This document shows, one piece after another, positions 24,747 to 34,351 of a DNA stretch of 64,000 bases. The position numbers and the translations under genes are program-made. Every line of letters starts with the position of its first letter. Position 1 is the first letter of the stretch. This DNA comes from JAVBWO01 sp036677375 (lineage in GTDB: Bacteria; Bacillota; Dehalobacteriia; UBA4068; UBA4997). The DNA is taken from NCBI GenBank assembly GCA_036677375.1, contig JAVBWO010000012.1, forward strand, positions 372,001-436,000. The letters are read 5' to 3'. The notes under the pieces are model-generated. The model searched no databases and was not told where the DNA came from. It saw nothing but the letters and a program-made list of their open reading frames with translations.

Positions 24747-25816
24747 TGGGTATCCTCCTTGACCAATCGTTGGATTTCTTTTATCAGTTCTTCCACCAGG
24801 CGGCTGTCCGGATATTTCCCAATGATCCTACCACCCGCGAAGACCAATCCTTCCCCGTTCCCCCCTGCAATACCGCAATCCGCGGCAGCCGCTTCGCCGG
24901 GGCCGTTAACGACACAGCCCATGACGGCGATCTTCAGAGGGCGATTCAAATGCATTTGCTCCACCTGCTCCTCCACCGCCGCCGCCATGGCGGGAATATC
25001 CACCTTGGTGCGGCCACAGGTCGGGCATATGATATATTCTACACCACTTGCGGCCAAATCGAAAGACTTTAATATTTCTTTTGCGACAAAAATTTCATTT
25101 ACCGGATCTCCGGCCAGGGAAACCCGTATGGTATCCCCCATGCCTTGTCCCAGCATAGCGCCGATGCCTGCCGCCGACTTGATGCTGCCCCGGCGGAGCG
25201 TTCCCGCTTCCGTCACACCGATATGAAAAGGACAATCGGTCTTTTGGGCCAAAAGCCGGTAAGCCTCCAACATCATAGGGATATTGGAGGATTTTACTGA
25301 AATCTTGATATCATAAAAATGCATCTTTTCCAGCAAAGCCACCTGAGCCAAGGCGCTTTCCGCCAAGCCTTGCGCGGTGACGCCGCCGTATTTGGCAAGA
25401 AACGTTTTTTCCAAGGAACCCCCGTTAACGCCCACCCGGATGGGGATATGCTTTGCCTTGGCGGCCTCCACCACTTTGATAACCCGCTCCGGCCCGCCAA
25501 TATTGCCGGGATTAAGGCGCAGCCCCGCCACACCGGCGGCAAGGGCCGCAAGAGCCAGGCGGTAATCAAAATGAATATCGGCAATGATGGGTAAAGGACT
25601 GGCTGCGATCAGCTTGGGCAGCGCTTCCGCCGCCTCATGATCGGGCACCGCCACCCGGGCGATCTGACAGCCCTCCGCCGCCAGTTGAACGATCTGCCCG
25701 GCGGTAGCCTGCCAGTCCGCCGTCGCGGTATTGGTCATGGACTGGATGCTCACCGGAGCGCCGCCGCCGATTGCCACCTCGCCGATATGGATCTGACGTG
25801 TTTTTCTCTGCTCCAT
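24743..25816 (-). CDS. ispG: 4-hydroxy-3-methylbut-2-enyl-diphosphate synthase IspG (GcpE)
   Basis: 357 residues. The [4Fe-4S] ligands appear in CPTCGRT and GCVVNGPGE near the C-terminus. It converts MEcPP to HMBPP in the MEP isoprenoid pathway. The TIM-barrel half is complete (GVNGGSLEK, HIGVTEAG). It is eight bases after rseP and overlaps proS by four. With dxr two genes upstream, the window shows two MEP-pathway steps in one operon. Confidence 0.98.
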   Translation of the reverse strand: MEQRKTRQIHIGEVAIGGGAPVSIQSMTNTATADWQATAGQIVQLAAEGCQIARVAVPDHEAAEALPKLIAASPLPIIADIHFDYRLALAALAAGVAGLRLNPGNIGGPERVIKVVEAAKAKHIPIRVGVNGGSLEKTFLAKYGGVTAQGLAESALAQVALLEKMHFYDIKISVKSSNIPMMLEAYRLLAQKTDCPFHIGVTEAGTLRRGSIKSAAGIGAMLGQGMGDTIRVSLAGDPVNEIFVAKEILKSFDLAASGVEYIICPTCGRTKVDIPAMAAAVEEQVEQMHLNRPLKIAVMGCVVNGPGEAAAADCGIAGGNGEGLVFAGGRIIGKYPDSRLVEELIKEIQRLVKEDTQ

Positions 25817-25824
25817 CTTTTTTC

Positions 25825-26838
25825 CTACTTTGCGACTAATTTTGCAATATCCTGATAGGTGACCAGGATCATCAAGGCAAAGAGCGCCATCAGGCCGATA
25901 AAATGCACCATGGCTTCTTTATTAGGGTCTAAGGCTTTGCCCCGGATACCTTCGATAGCGGCAAACACCACTCTGCCGCCATCCAAAGCAGGCAGCGGCA
26001 AAAGATTAATGATGCCTAAGTTGATGCTGAGAATACCGGCGAGAGCCAAAAGGTTCATCAAACCGTTTTTGGCCACATCCCCGACAATGCTGGTCATCCC
26101 TACGGGGCCGGCCAGCTCCACCTGCATCTGGCCGGTGAACATATAGACAAAGGCCATCAATATTTGCTTGGTAAAGGAATAGGTGTTATAAAGCCCCAGC
26201 TTGATGGAGGAAAACAGGTTGGCTTTTTCAATGCTCTGCTCAATACCAAGCATGGGATAAGCCACACCCGTTTCCTTCACAGGCGTCACGGTCACACTCT
26301 TGGTCTCTTCACCCCTTTGAATGGTCATCGTAATAGCCTCTCCGGTATTCTCGCGGATATAGGTGATGGCTTCTTCCCAGGTTTTGACTTCATTTCCGTT
26401 CATCGCCAAAATCCGGTCATTGTCCTGCAAACCGGCGGTGACCGCAGGATAGCCTTCCAGGACATTCCCGATTACCGGCTGGTCTGAGGGTACGCCCAAG
26501 CCCATAAAAGCAATCACAAATAAAACAAGCGCCAGTACAAAATTCATTAATGGTCCTGCTACCAGGATAGAAATACGCCGTGGTATGGATTTTTTGGCAA
26601 AGGACCTGGGGTCGTTCTCTTCGCCGCCGTCCTCCCCGACCATTTTAACATAACCGCCAATGGGGAAAAGACGTAGGGAATATTGGGTCTCTTTTGGTCT
26701 TATCCCAAAAAGCTTGGGGCCCATTCCCAAAGCAAATTCCTCTACGCGCACATCATTGACCCGGGCCAGAATAAAATGGCCCAGCTCATGTCCAAAGATC
26801 AAAACGCCTAAAATCAAGATGGTCCAGACAATACTCAT
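25825..26838 (-). CDS. rseP: site-2 intramembrane protease RseP
   Basis: 337 residues, the short Gram-positive form with one PDZ domain. HELGH in the first membrane helix (H17-H21) binds zinc; the second motif NLLPLPALDGGR supplies the aspartate ligand. Three to four membrane helices flank the PDZ region (about 110-190). It cleaves membrane-bound anti-sigma factors and signal-peptide remnants. The start overlaps the dxr stop by four bases. Confidence 0.97.
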   Translation of the reverse strand: MSIVWTILILGVLIFGHELGHFILARVNDVRVEEFALGMGPKLFGIRPKETQYSLRLFPIGGYVKMVGEDGGEENDPRSFAKKSIPRRISILVAGPLMNFVLALVLFVIAFMGLGVPSDQPVIGNVLEGYPAVTAGLQDNDRILAMNGNEVKTWEEAITYIRENTGEAITMTIQRGEETKSVTVTPVKETGVAYPMLGIEQSIEKANLFSSIKLGLYNTYSFTKQILMAFVYMFTGQMQVELAGPVGMTSIVGDVAKNGLMNLLALAGILSINLGIINLLPLPALDGGRVVFAAIEGIRGKALDPNKEAMVHFIGLMALFALMILVTYQDIAKLVAK

Positions 26839-28001
26839 AGAATGATCTCCTTCCCGGCCGCTAAAAGAGCCGCCAAACGCCGCCCCTCCCGGTCTGCTTC
26901 CAATACCGTTTCCAGATCGGGATTTTCTATGCTATGATACCGATTCATTATCTTTTCAATCATGGCGGGAATCTCTAAAAAGCCGATGCGCCCCGCCAAA
27001 AATTCCCAAACCAAGACTTCATTGGCTCCGTTGAGCACGGCGGGCATGGTACCGCCGGCTTTTCCTGCCGCCTTGGCCAAGGCAAGACAAGGAAATTTCT
27101 CTTCATCCGCCGGCTGAAAGGTCAATTGCCCCAATTGAGCAAAATCCAGCGGCCGCACAGGATTTTTCATACGCTGGGGATAAGTCAGCGCAAACTGGAT
27201 GGGCACCCGCATATCGGGATAACCCATATGCGCCAAAACCGCCCCGTCACTCATCTGCACCATAGAATGGATGATGCTCTGGGGATGTACCACTACCTGA
27301 ATATCCTGGTAAGCCATTTGAAACAGCCAATGGGCTTCGATGATCTCCAAGCCCTTGTTCATCAGGGTCGCTGAATCGACGGTGATCTTTTGTCCCATAT
27401 TCCAAGTGGGGTGCTTCAAAGCCATGGCAGGCGTGATGGCCGCCAGATCTTTTTGGTTCCAATCCCGAAAAGGACCGCCGGATGCCGTCAATAAAAGGGT
27501 CTTGGCTCCTCCGGCCGCAGCGGACAGACATTGAAAAATCGCCGAATGCTCGCTATCTACCGGCAAAAGCCGAACACCCTTTGCTTCAGCCAAGGCTGTC
27601 ACGATATGCCCCGCCGCCACCAACACCTCTTTATTGGCCAAAGCAACGTCTTTGCCTTGGGAAAGCGCCGCAACAACCGGTAAAAGACCGGCCACTCCGG
27701 AAATACCGCCCACCACCAGATCCGCAGAGGTCAAAGTAGCTGCCGCCAGGATGCCTTCCTCCCCTGCCAAAATGGTACAGGTAGACCCGGCCAAGGCTTC
27801 TTTCAAAGCGGGATAGGCTTTGGAGTCGCCAATGGCCACCACTTCCGGCAGCCATTTTTTGGCTTGCGCAGCCAGTAAAGCAACATTATTTTGTGCAGTC
27901 AAGGCAACGACCCGGAAATCCTCCGGGAACCATTCCAGCACCTCCAGGGTCTGCGTGCCGATGGAACCGGTGCTGCCCAGGATACCTAACTTTTTCACCA
28001 T
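26835..28001 (-). CDS. dxr: 1-deoxy-D-xylulose 5-phosphate reductoisomerase
   Basis: 388 residues. The NADPH-binding GSTGSIGTQTL is at about 9-19. The metal site LPVDSEHSAI and the catalytic loop around ASGGPFRD are present. It catalyses the committed MEP step, DXP to MEP. It heads the dxr-rseP-ispG-proS operon; about 200 bases separate it from the upstream transporter gene, enough for its own promoter, though none is clear. Confidence 0.98.
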   Translation of the reverse strand: MVKKLGILGSTGSIGTQTLEVLEWFPEDFRVVALTAQNNVALLAAQAKKWLPEVVAIGDSKAYPALKEALAGSTCTILAGEEGILAAATLTSADLVVGGISGVAGLLPVVAALSQGKDVALANKEVLVAAGHIVTALAEAKGVRLLPVDSEHSAIFQCLSAAAGGAKTLLLTASGGPFRDWNQKDLAAITPAMALKHPTWNMGQKITVDSATLMNKGLEIIEAHWLFQMAYQDIQVVVHPQSIIHSMVQMSDGAVLAHMGYPDMRVPIQFALTYPQRMKNPVRPLDFAQLGQLTFQPADEEKFPCLALAKAAGKAGGTMPAVLNGANEVLVWEFLAGRIGFLEIPAMIEKIMNRYHSIENPDLETVLEADREGRRLAALLAAGKEIIL

Positions 28002-28203
28002 TGATTTTCGCCTTTACGATGGTCTTATTTTCATATACAATTTGTGTTCCTATGATTCGAAGGTTCCTCTTTTACCGTTTTCTATCCTTGCAATATATTG
28101 ATTCTTGCAATTGTTGGTTTTTTGATTGTTTTCACTCTCGGTTTGTTCCATCTCAACGCTTTTCTCTTAAAATCTTCACAACGCAAGGGCTGTTTCAATC
28201 GTT

Positions 28204-29295
28204 TCAACCTTTATATTTCTTCCGGGCATCCCGGATGCTTTTGAACACAACCAAGATCACCGGCCCCAAGATAAGACCCCAAACGCCTAAAAGCTGCAAG
28301 CCCACATACATAGCAGCCAAGACCAGCAACGGATGCAGATGCATGCTGTCCGCCATAATCTTAGGCTGCAGCACCTGGTGCATGACGGAAATAATGGCAT
28401 AGATGATAAGCAACCCAATGGCCATGCCGTAGTTGCCCATAATGAACATGACGATGATCCAGGGGATCATGATCAGCCCTGGGCCTAAAATGGGCAAAGC
28501 ATCCACCAAAGCAATCAAAAGCCCCAGGGACAGAGCATATTTGGTTCCCAAGATATAAAGGCCCGCCACCGTTATCATCGCAATGATCAGCATGACTAAG
28601 ATCTGGGCCCGTAAAAATCCCATTAAGGCATTGACGGTATCGATATAGACCCGCTTGGCATATTCCTGCTTCTTCGGGAAAAACCATTTAATCAGTTTAG
28701 CAATGATGGCGTCCTTCTCCTTACTGATAAAGAAAGCGGCTAAAAGAGACACCAGTACCACCAAAAGAGCGCCCGGCGTTCCCATCAAGACAGATAAAAG
28801 GGAATTGAGGAAAACGCTGCCCCAATCTGCCAATCTGGTGCTTTGAGCATCCAGCCAATCCCGCAAGACTTCCGAATCCCAAGAACTGTTCAGCAAATTA
28901 TTGTAGGCTAGGTTGATACGATCGATTAACAGGTTGACATATTGTCCCATATCAGGCAGGCTTTGAGAAAGCCGCGTAATCTCCACCACGATCCAGGAGA
29001 TCAAAGCGCCCAGCAATAGCCCGATGACGGCAATAAAAAATAGCAAAGTTATCAAGACCGCCCAACCCCGTTTGAAATGCAGACGTTTTGTAAGCAGCAA
29101 CACAATGGGATCAATCAGAATAGCGATCAATAACCCCAAAAGGAAGGGGCACAGCGCGGTAAGGATGGCATCCAGCACAATTTTTAAAACAGGGAAGATC
29201 TGGTAAAAAATCAAATAGAAGCTCAGACAGGCAATAAGAACAATGCCGCCCAATTTCAGCCAGTAATTCAATTTTTCATTCTCGAAGCGCTTCAT
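28204..29295 (-). CDS. AI-2E family transporter (PerM-like)
   Basis: 363 residues with about eight hydrophobic helices in the AI-2E/PerM arrangement, including the paired N-terminal spans, a soluble section around 110-160 and the conserved late VDALPILGPGLIMIPW segment. Family members export the AI-2 signal or ions, or act as Na+/H+ antiporters; the substrate here is undetermined. ATG 29295 follows AAGGAGAG. It lies between cdsA and dxr, not the usual occupant of that spot in Bacillus. Confidence 0.9.
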   Translation of the reverse strand: MKRFENEKLNYWLKLGGIVLIACLSFYLIFYQIFPVLKIVLDAILTALCPFLLGLLIAILIDPIVLLLTKRLHFKRGWAVLITLLFFIAVIGLLLGALISWIVVEITRLSQSLPDMGQYVNLLIDRINLAYNNLLNSSWDSEVLRDWLDAQSTRLADWGSVFLNSLLSVLMGTPGALLVVLVSLLAAFFISKEKDAIIAKLIKWFFPKKQEYAKRVYIDTVNALMGFLRAQILVMLIIAMITVAGLYILGTKYALSLGLLIALVDALPILGPGLIMIPWIIVMFIMGNYGMAIGLLIIYAIISVMHQVLQPKIMADSMHLHPLLVLAAMYVGLQLLGVWGLILGPVILVVFKSIRDARKKYKG

Positions 29296-29319
29296 GTCAT
29301 CTCTCCTTGCGGTACAGCG

Positions 29320-30108
29320 CTACAGGATCTGTAAAATAGCTTGTGCAATAAAGTAAATGTAATACCCCATGGGTGCAACAATGATCAGGCTGTCCAATCG
29401 ATCCAATAAACCGCCGTGTCCCGGCATAATATCACCGGAATCCTTGACGCCGGCCCAGCGTTTCAACCAAGACTCCAGCATATCCCCAGCCTGACTCGCC
29501 ACCGAACAAATCAGGGCAATGATCATTACGGGGCCGATTGGCAAATGTAATAACCGAGCATTATAAACCAAAAGCAGTAAAACACAGGCAATGGTACCCC
29601 CTATGGCACCCTCCCAGCTTTTTTTGGGGCTGATGCGCGGCGCCAGCTTATGCTTACCAAATAGGGAACCGAAAGTAAAAGCAAAGGTATCGGTGAGCCA
29701 AGGCACCAAGAAGAAAAACCATAAGAGCCAAAGATCGATATGCCGTAACAAGATCAGATGACACAAAGAAAATCCAATATAAATAATACCGAAAAACTGA
29801 AAAATGAAATCCGTAAAATTTTTCTGCTGTATAAAAGCGATAATACCTAAAATAAAAATGCTCAGACAAATACCACCCCCCAAAAGATGGGGATGCCAAA
29901 GAGCCAAAAAAGGCAGCAACAAGGCCAGAATATAGAAAGCAACGCCGGGTGCAGCAATGTCTTTCTGCTGTCCCAAGCGGGAATATTCCCGTAAACATAA
30001 AAAGATAAAACCCATAACAGCTAAAAGCCAAGGGATCCCTCCCAGCCAGCTTAGGCCAAGAAGCAACGCAACATAGACAGCAGCACTTATGATCCGTTTG
30101 GTGAGCAA
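29320..30108 (-). CDS. cdsA: phosphatidate cytidylyltransferase CdsA
   Basis: 262 residues with about eight membrane helices and the CDP-diglyceride synthase signature KDSGDIMPGHGGLLDRLDS near the C-terminus. It makes CDP-diacylglycerol from phosphatidate and CTP. I choose TTG 30108 because GGAGGGG sits six bases upstream; another TTG 15 bases earlier is possible. It follows uppS by 18 bases, the standard pairing. Confidence 0.96.
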   Translation of the reverse strand: MLTKRIISAAVYVALLLGLSWLGGIPWLLAVMGFIFLCLREYSRLGQQKDIAAPGVAFYILALLLPFLALWHPHLLGGGICLSIFILGIIAFIQQKNFTDFIFQFFGIIYIGFSLCHLILLRHIDLWLLWFFFLVPWLTDTFAFTFGSLFGKHKLAPRISPKKSWEGAIGGTIACVLLLLVYNARLLHLPIGPVMIIALICSVASQAGDMLESWLKRWAGVKDSGDIMPGHGGLLDRLDSLIIVAPMGYYIYFIAQAILQIL

Positions 30109-30126
30109 TCCTGTCCCCTCCAACCA

Positions 30127-30909
30127 TTATAGCCCGCCATAACGGCGGTGCCTGTTTTGATAAACAAAAATGGCTTTATAAAACTCAGCCGGGGTAAAAT
30201 CCGGCCATTTGATCTTGGTAAAATACAATTCGCTATAGGCGCTCTGCCATAAAAGAAAATTACTGAGCCGCTCTTCGCCGGAGGTGCGGATAAAAAGATC
30301 GGGATCGGGCAAAGAACTGGTCAGAAGATGCTTGGCGACGGTTTCATCACAGATAGCCTCCGGTACAAGCTCCCCGTTTTTGACTTCCGCCGCAATTTCG
30401 CGGCAGGCATTGGTGATTTCCCAACGGCCGCCGTAATTCACCGCTATATTTAATATAATACCATGATTGCCGGAAGTTTGCACCATTGCTTCTTCCAGAG
30501 CGCGTCTGGTAGAAGCCGGCAAGGCGGATAAATCGCCGCAAGTCTGCAAAATCAGGTTCTTATTCATCATTTCCAAAAGATCTGTCTTCAAAACTTCGAT
30601 AAACAGATTCATTAAAAAAGACACTTCTTCCTGAGGCCTCTTCCAATTCTCGGAAGAAAAGGCAAAAATAGTCAGTGCTTCCACGCCCAGGCCATCCGCA
30701 GCCCGGATCACCTCCCGCAGTGCCTTGACCCCGGCTTTGTGCCCCATAGTGCGGGGCAGGTGGTGATCCTGAGCCCAGCGCCCATTGCCATCCATTACAA
30801 TAGCAATATGCTGTGGGATACGGTTTAAATCCAAATCTTTTACCGTGATTTCTTTGGGGAGAGCGCGGTTTTTGACTACCTCTTCCCGTTTGTTTTTATG
30901 CCACAACAA
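30127..30909 (-). CDS. uppS: undecaprenyl diphosphate synthase
   Basis: 260 residues. The cis-prenyltransferase motifs are intact: IAIVMDGNGRWA with catalytic Asp, HKAGVKAL, FAFSSENWKRP, and RTSGEERLSNFLLWQ. It makes the C55 lipid carrier for wall precursors. The start is a TTG doublet with AAGGAGG eight bases upstream. The N-terminal 25 residues are a charged extension. Upstream lie two tandem terminators and no obvious promoter match, so the gene may be read from the frr unit or from an unseen promoter. Confidence 0.97.
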   Translation of the reverse strand: MLWHKNKREEVVKNRALPKEITVKDLDLNRIPQHIAIVMDGNGRWAQDHHLPRTMGHKAGVKALREVIRAADGLGVEALTIFAFSSENWKRPQEEVSFLMNLFIEVLKTDLLEMMNKNLILQTCGDLSALPASTRRALEEAMVQTSGNHGIILNIAVNYGGRWEITNACREIAAEVKNGELVPEAICDETVAKHLLTSSLPDPDLFIRTSGEERLSNFLLWQSAYSELYFTKIKWPDFTPAEFYKAIFVYQNRHRRYGGL

Positions 30910-30986
30910 ATATTTTTCCTCCTTGCAACCTCCGTTACCTACTTTTCAACTCCGCAGCCACTCATGGGGTATGCCGAATTTAAAGT

Positions 30987-31011
30987 AAAAAACCCCTCAT
31001 ACACAGAGGGG
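30987..31011 (-). terminator. second terminator between ferredoxin gene and uppS
   Basis: CCCCTC pairs with GAGGGG around a seven-base loop and is followed by six T residues on the minus strand, 78 bases upstream of uppS. Just before it, GGCAG/CTGCC and TTCCG/CGGAA form another hairpin (about 31019-31057). Confidence 0.65.
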
Positions 31012-31069
31012 CCGGAGGGCAGAATTCCGCCATCCTATCAAATCGGAAGACCCTGCCGGATAATCTATT

Positions 31070-31118
31070 AAAAAGCCCGGGCAGGAGAATACTGGTAGTA
31101 GGTGACCTGCCCGGGACT
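31070..31118 (-). terminator. terminator downstream of the ferredoxin gene
   Basis: CCCGGGCAGG (31076-31085) pairs perfectly with CCTGCCCGGG (31106-31115), then CTTTTTAAT on the minus strand. It ends the frr-ferredoxin transcript. Confidence 0.75.
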
Positions 31119-31190
31119 TTCTAAGATACTTTAAAGCAATCGGCAATTGATCGCCGGTTCACTCCCCCTGATAAAAAGGGGGATAAGTAA

Positions 31191-31358
31191 TTAAGCTTCG
31201 CTGATGCAACCGGTAGGGCAAACTTCGGCACATGCACCGCAATCCGTGCATTTATCAGGATCAATGCTGTAAATATCCCCTTCGCTAATCGCTTCACAGG
31301 GGCATTCCGGCAGGCAGTTCCCGCAAGCCAGGCAATCTTCAGAAATTTTATGAGCCAT
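31191..31358 (-). CDS. 2[4Fe-4S] ferredoxin
   Basis: 55 residues, the classic clostridial ferredoxin size, with CxxCxxCxxxC at about 9-19 and CTDCGACAEVCP at about 37-48. It is a soluble low-potential electron carrier. ATG 31358 has AAAGGAGGTG six bases upstream; nine in-frame upstream codons are unlikely. It follows frr after 65 bases and is closed by a terminator. Its place inside the frr-uppS region is not the Bacillus arrangement. Confidence 0.95.
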   Translation of the reverse strand: MAHKISEDCLACGNCLPECPCEAISEGDIYSIDPDKCTDCGACAEVCPTGCISEA

Positions 31359-31423
31359 TCTGGCACCTCCTTTCCCTATGGTCATCTTAAAACAAAAAAC
31401 AAATGCGGTAAAACAAAAACCAT

Positions 31424-31981
31424 TTAGACTTCCATGATCTCCGCTTCTTTATGAGAGACCACTTCATCAATTTTTTTAATAAATTTATCCGTGGATTTTT
31501 GAATATCATCCAAAGCATCGTTGCACTCGTCTTCCGAGGCTTCTTTTTTCTTTTCAACAGCTTTGATGCTATCGTTGGCGTCCCGGCGGATATTCCGCAC
31601 GGCCACCTTGGCCTCCTCACCCTTTTTGTTCACCGTTTTGACCAATTCTTTACGGCGTTCTTCCGTCAGTTGAGGGATGCTGATCCGGATGACGCTGCCG
31701 TCATTGTTAGGATTCACACCCAGATCAGACTTAAGGATGGCCTTTTCGATAGCGCCTATGGTGCTTTTATCCCAAGGCTGCACGATCAGAAGGCGGGCCT
31801 CCGGCGCAGAGATATTTGCCATTTGATTAATGGGAGTCATGGCGCCGTAATATTCCGCTTGAACTTTATCCAAAAGGGATACGCTGGCCCTTCCGGCCCG
31901 TACTGTGGCAAAATCCTGACGCATAACAGAGATGACCTTTTCCATTCTATCCTCGGCATCCAATAAAATCTCGTCTATCAT
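31424..31981 (-). CDS. frr: ribosome recycling factor
   Basis: 185 residues, standard RRF. The conserved RAGRASVSLLDKVQAEYYG and ISIPQLTEERRKELVK segments are present. With EF-G it splits post-termination ribosomes. GGGGAGGTG precedes ATG 31981, two bases after the pyrH stop, so it is co-translated with pyrH. Confidence 0.98.
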   Translation of the reverse strand: MIDEILLDAEDRMEKVISVMRQDFATVRAGRASVSLLDKVQAEYYGAMTPINQMANISAPEARLLIVQPWDKSTIGAIEKAILKSDLGVNPNNDGSVIRISIPQLTEERRKELVKTVNKKGEEAKVAVRNIRRDANDSIKAVEKKKEASEDECNDALDDIQKSTDKFIKKIDEVVSHKEAEIMEV

Positions 31982-31983
31982 TG

Positions 31984-32703
31984 CTACACCTCCCCTAAAT
32001 AAGTACCAATATCCTCTCCTTGCAAGACCCGGCGGATGTTACCGGCTTCATTGATATTAAAGACAACAAGCGGAATGCCGTTATCCTTACAGAGAGAAGC
32101 GGCGGTGGAATCCATCACGCGCAACTCCTGCTTTAAGATATCCATATAGCTTAAACGGTCATACTTTTTCGCTTCCGGATGGTTTGCGGGGTCGCTGTCA
32201 TAAATGCCGTCTACTTTTTTCGCCATCAGGATAATCTCCGCTTCCATCTCCGCCGCCCGCAGAGCCGCGGTGGTATCGGTGGAGAAATATGGGTTGCCTG
32301 TACCGGCGGCAAAAATAACCACGCGGCCTTTTTCCAAATGGCGGATGGCACGGCGCCTTATATAAGGCTCGGCGAACTGCCGCATTTCCACAGCCGCCTG
32401 CACCCGGGTAACCACGCCCACATTCTCCAAGGCATCCTGGAGAGCCAAAGCGTTCATCACGGTAGCAAGCATTCCCATATAGTCGGCGGTAGCCCGATCC
32501 ATACCTCTGGCGCTGCCTTTGATGCCGCGCCAGAAATTGCCGCCGCCCACTACGATAGAAAGCTCAATGCCCATTTCGGTAACTTCCTTGATCTGCCCGG
32601 CAATGGAAGAAAGAGTAGCAGAATCCAATCCAAAGTCGGCCGGTCCGGCCAATGCCTCGCCGCTTAATTTCAAAACTGCCCTCTTATACTTCAAGCCAGC
32701 CAT
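31984..32703 (-). CDS. pyrH: uridylate kinase
   Basis: 239 residues of the amino-acid kinase fold, with LKLSGEAL, VVGGGNFWRG and GTGNPYFSTDTTAALRA motifs. It phosphorylates UMP to UDP. It is tightly followed by frr in the universal tsf-pyrH-frr order. About 140 bases separate it from tsf; no clear terminator or promoter is seen there. Confidence 0.98.
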   Translation of the reverse strand: MAGLKYKRAVLKLSGEALAGPADFGLDSATLSSIAGQIKEVTEMGIELSIVVGGGNFWRGIKGSARGMDRATADYMGMLATVMNALALQDALENVGVVTRVQAAVEMRQFAEPYIRRRAIRHLEKGRVVIFAAGTGNPYFSTDTTAALRAAEMEAEIILMAKKVDGIYDSDPANHPEAKKYDRLSYMDILKQELRVMDSTAASLCKDNGIPLVVFNINEAGNIRRVLQGEDIGTYLGEV

Positions 32704-32842
32704 ATGCAGTTACCCCCTAAATATTTGTGAATTTTCGATATGCCTATGCCAAAATCCTTCACTCTTTTTACAAGTTTTAGAGATCTCATGAAAGCCAGTG
32801 AAATCCCATAAAATCCCATGGAAAAATAAAGGTCTCCGGTTA

Positions 32843-33490
32843 TTATTTTTTGGTCATAGCGGCTACTTCGGCGGCCAGATCACAGGATTTTTTCTCCATG
32901 CCTTCCCCAACTTCAAAACGGGAGAAACGGCGGATAGAAATGTTTTCACCGGTTTTTGCGATCTTAGCGGTAATGAGATCCGCAATGGTCATATCGTTAT
33001 CCTTGATAAAGGGTTGTTCCATCAGGCAGACTTCTTTAAAATATTTATCGATCCGGCCTTCCACCATTTTATCAACGATCTTTTCCGGCTTGCCTTCGTT
33101 TAAAGCCTGAGCGCGCAAAACCTCTTTTTCATGATTGATTTGCGCTTCCGGCACTTCTTCCCTGCGGATGAACTCCGGTCTGGCCGCGGCAATTTGCATG
33201 GCCACGTCCTTGCACAAAGATCTAAACTCTTCGGTCTTGGCAACGAAGTCAGTCTCGCAGTTGATTTCCACCAAAACGCCGATACGTCCGCCGCCGTGGA
33301 TATAAGCTTCCACAAGACCTTCGGCAGCAACCCGTCCCGATTTTTTCGCCGCTGCCGCCAGACCCTTTTCCCGCAGGAAGTCGATGGCCTTGTCCATGTT
33401 GCCGTCAGTTTCCGTCAAAGCTTTTTTGCAATCCATCATACCTGCTCCGGTTCTTTCACGCAATTCTTTTACCATTTCTGCACTAATCAT
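32843..33490 (-). CDS. tsf: elongation factor Ts (short form)
   Basis: 215 residues. The N-terminal UBA-like domain and the TGAGMMDCKKAL signature with the following NCETDFVA motif are present. It recycles EF-Tu-GDP. The length is that of the short form, lacking part of the second core subdomain found in the roughly 290-residue Bacillus and E. coli proteins; this is common in some Clostridia. ATG 33490 follows GGAGG by nine bases. Confidence 0.97.
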   Translation of the reverse strand: MISAEMVKELRERTGAGMMDCKKALTETDGNMDKAIDFLREKGLAAAAKKSGRVAAEGLVEAYIHGGGRIGVLVEINCETDFVAKTEEFRSLCKDVAMQIAAARPEFIRREEVPEAQINHEKEVLRAQALNEGKPEKIVDKMVEGRIDKYFKEVCLMEQPFIKDNDMTIADLITAKIAKTGENISIRRFSRFEVGEGMEKKSCDLAAEVAAMTKK

Positions 33491-33586
33491 CAGGGAGAAC
33501 CTCCTCAATATTTAAATAAAAATCAATCAGTAACAAATAGAGGCAGGGGTGGCTTTAGCATCCCTACCTCATGGAACAGCTTATGC

Positions 33587-34351
33587 TTATTCAGCCACTT
33601 GCACTTCATCTGCTTTAGGCTCATCTGTAATTGCTGCGCCGCCTTCTTCGACAGCGGCAGCCATGGAGTTGCCTTGGTTGGCCTCGATCACGGCGTCTGC
33701 CATCTTGGCGGCCAACAGTTTTACAGCACGAATCGCATCGTCATTGCCAGGGATCGGATAGTCGATCTCATCAGGATCACAATTGGTGTCTACGATGGCA
33801 ACGATAGGAATGTGCAAACGGCGTGCTTCCGCAATGGCGATCCGTTCTTTTCTGGGGTCAACCACGAAAAGGGCGCCGGGCAGGCGGCGCATATCTTTGA
33901 TACCGCCCAGGAAGCGTTCTAATTTTTCTTTGGTGTTGCGCAATTCGGCAACTTCTTTTTTCGGCAACAGGTTGAAGGTGCCGTCCTCTTCCATCTTTTC
34001 CAATTCACGCAGACGGTTGATCCGCTTTTGAATGGTATTGTAGTTGGTGAGCATGCCGCCCAGCCAGCGCTCGTTTACATAGTACATGCCACAGCGGACG
34101 GCTTCTTCCTTGACGGAATCCTGCGCTTGCTTTTTGGTGCCGACAAACAAAACAGATTTGCCGCTTGCTACCACGTCTTTTACGAAATTATAGGCTTCGT
34201 CGACTTTGTGTACGGTTTTTTGCAAATCGATGATATAGATGCCGTTTCTTTCCGTAAAGATGTAACGCCCCATTTTAGGGTTCCAGCGGCGGGTTTGGTG
34301 CCCGAAGTGCACCCCTGCTTCCAGCAGTTGTTTCATAGAAATGACAGACAT
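33587..34351 (-). CDS. rpsB: 30S ribosomal protein S2
   Basis: 254 residues with the standard S2 signatures (GVHFGHQTRRWNPKM near the start, VDTNCDPDEIDYPIPGNDDA later). The last ~30 residues are an Ala/Glu-rich acidic tail. It heads the rpsB-tsf unit. A strong promoter (TTGAAA-17-TATACT) lies 118 bases upstream with a foldable leader between, suggesting autogenous control as known for ribosomal proteins in general. Confidence 0.98.
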   Translation of the reverse strand: MSVISMKQLLEAGVHFGHQTRRWNPKMGRYIFTERNGIYIIDLQKTVHKVDEAYNFVKDVVASGKSVLFVGTKKQAQDSVKEEAVRCGMYYVNERWLGGMLTNYNTIQKRINRLRELEKMEEDGTFNLLPKKEVAELRNTKEKLERFLGGIKDMRRLPGALFVVDPRKERIAIAEARRLHIPIVAIVDTNCDPDEIDYPIPGNDDAIRAVKLLAAKMADAVIEANQGNSMAAAVEEGGAAITDEPKADEVQVAE

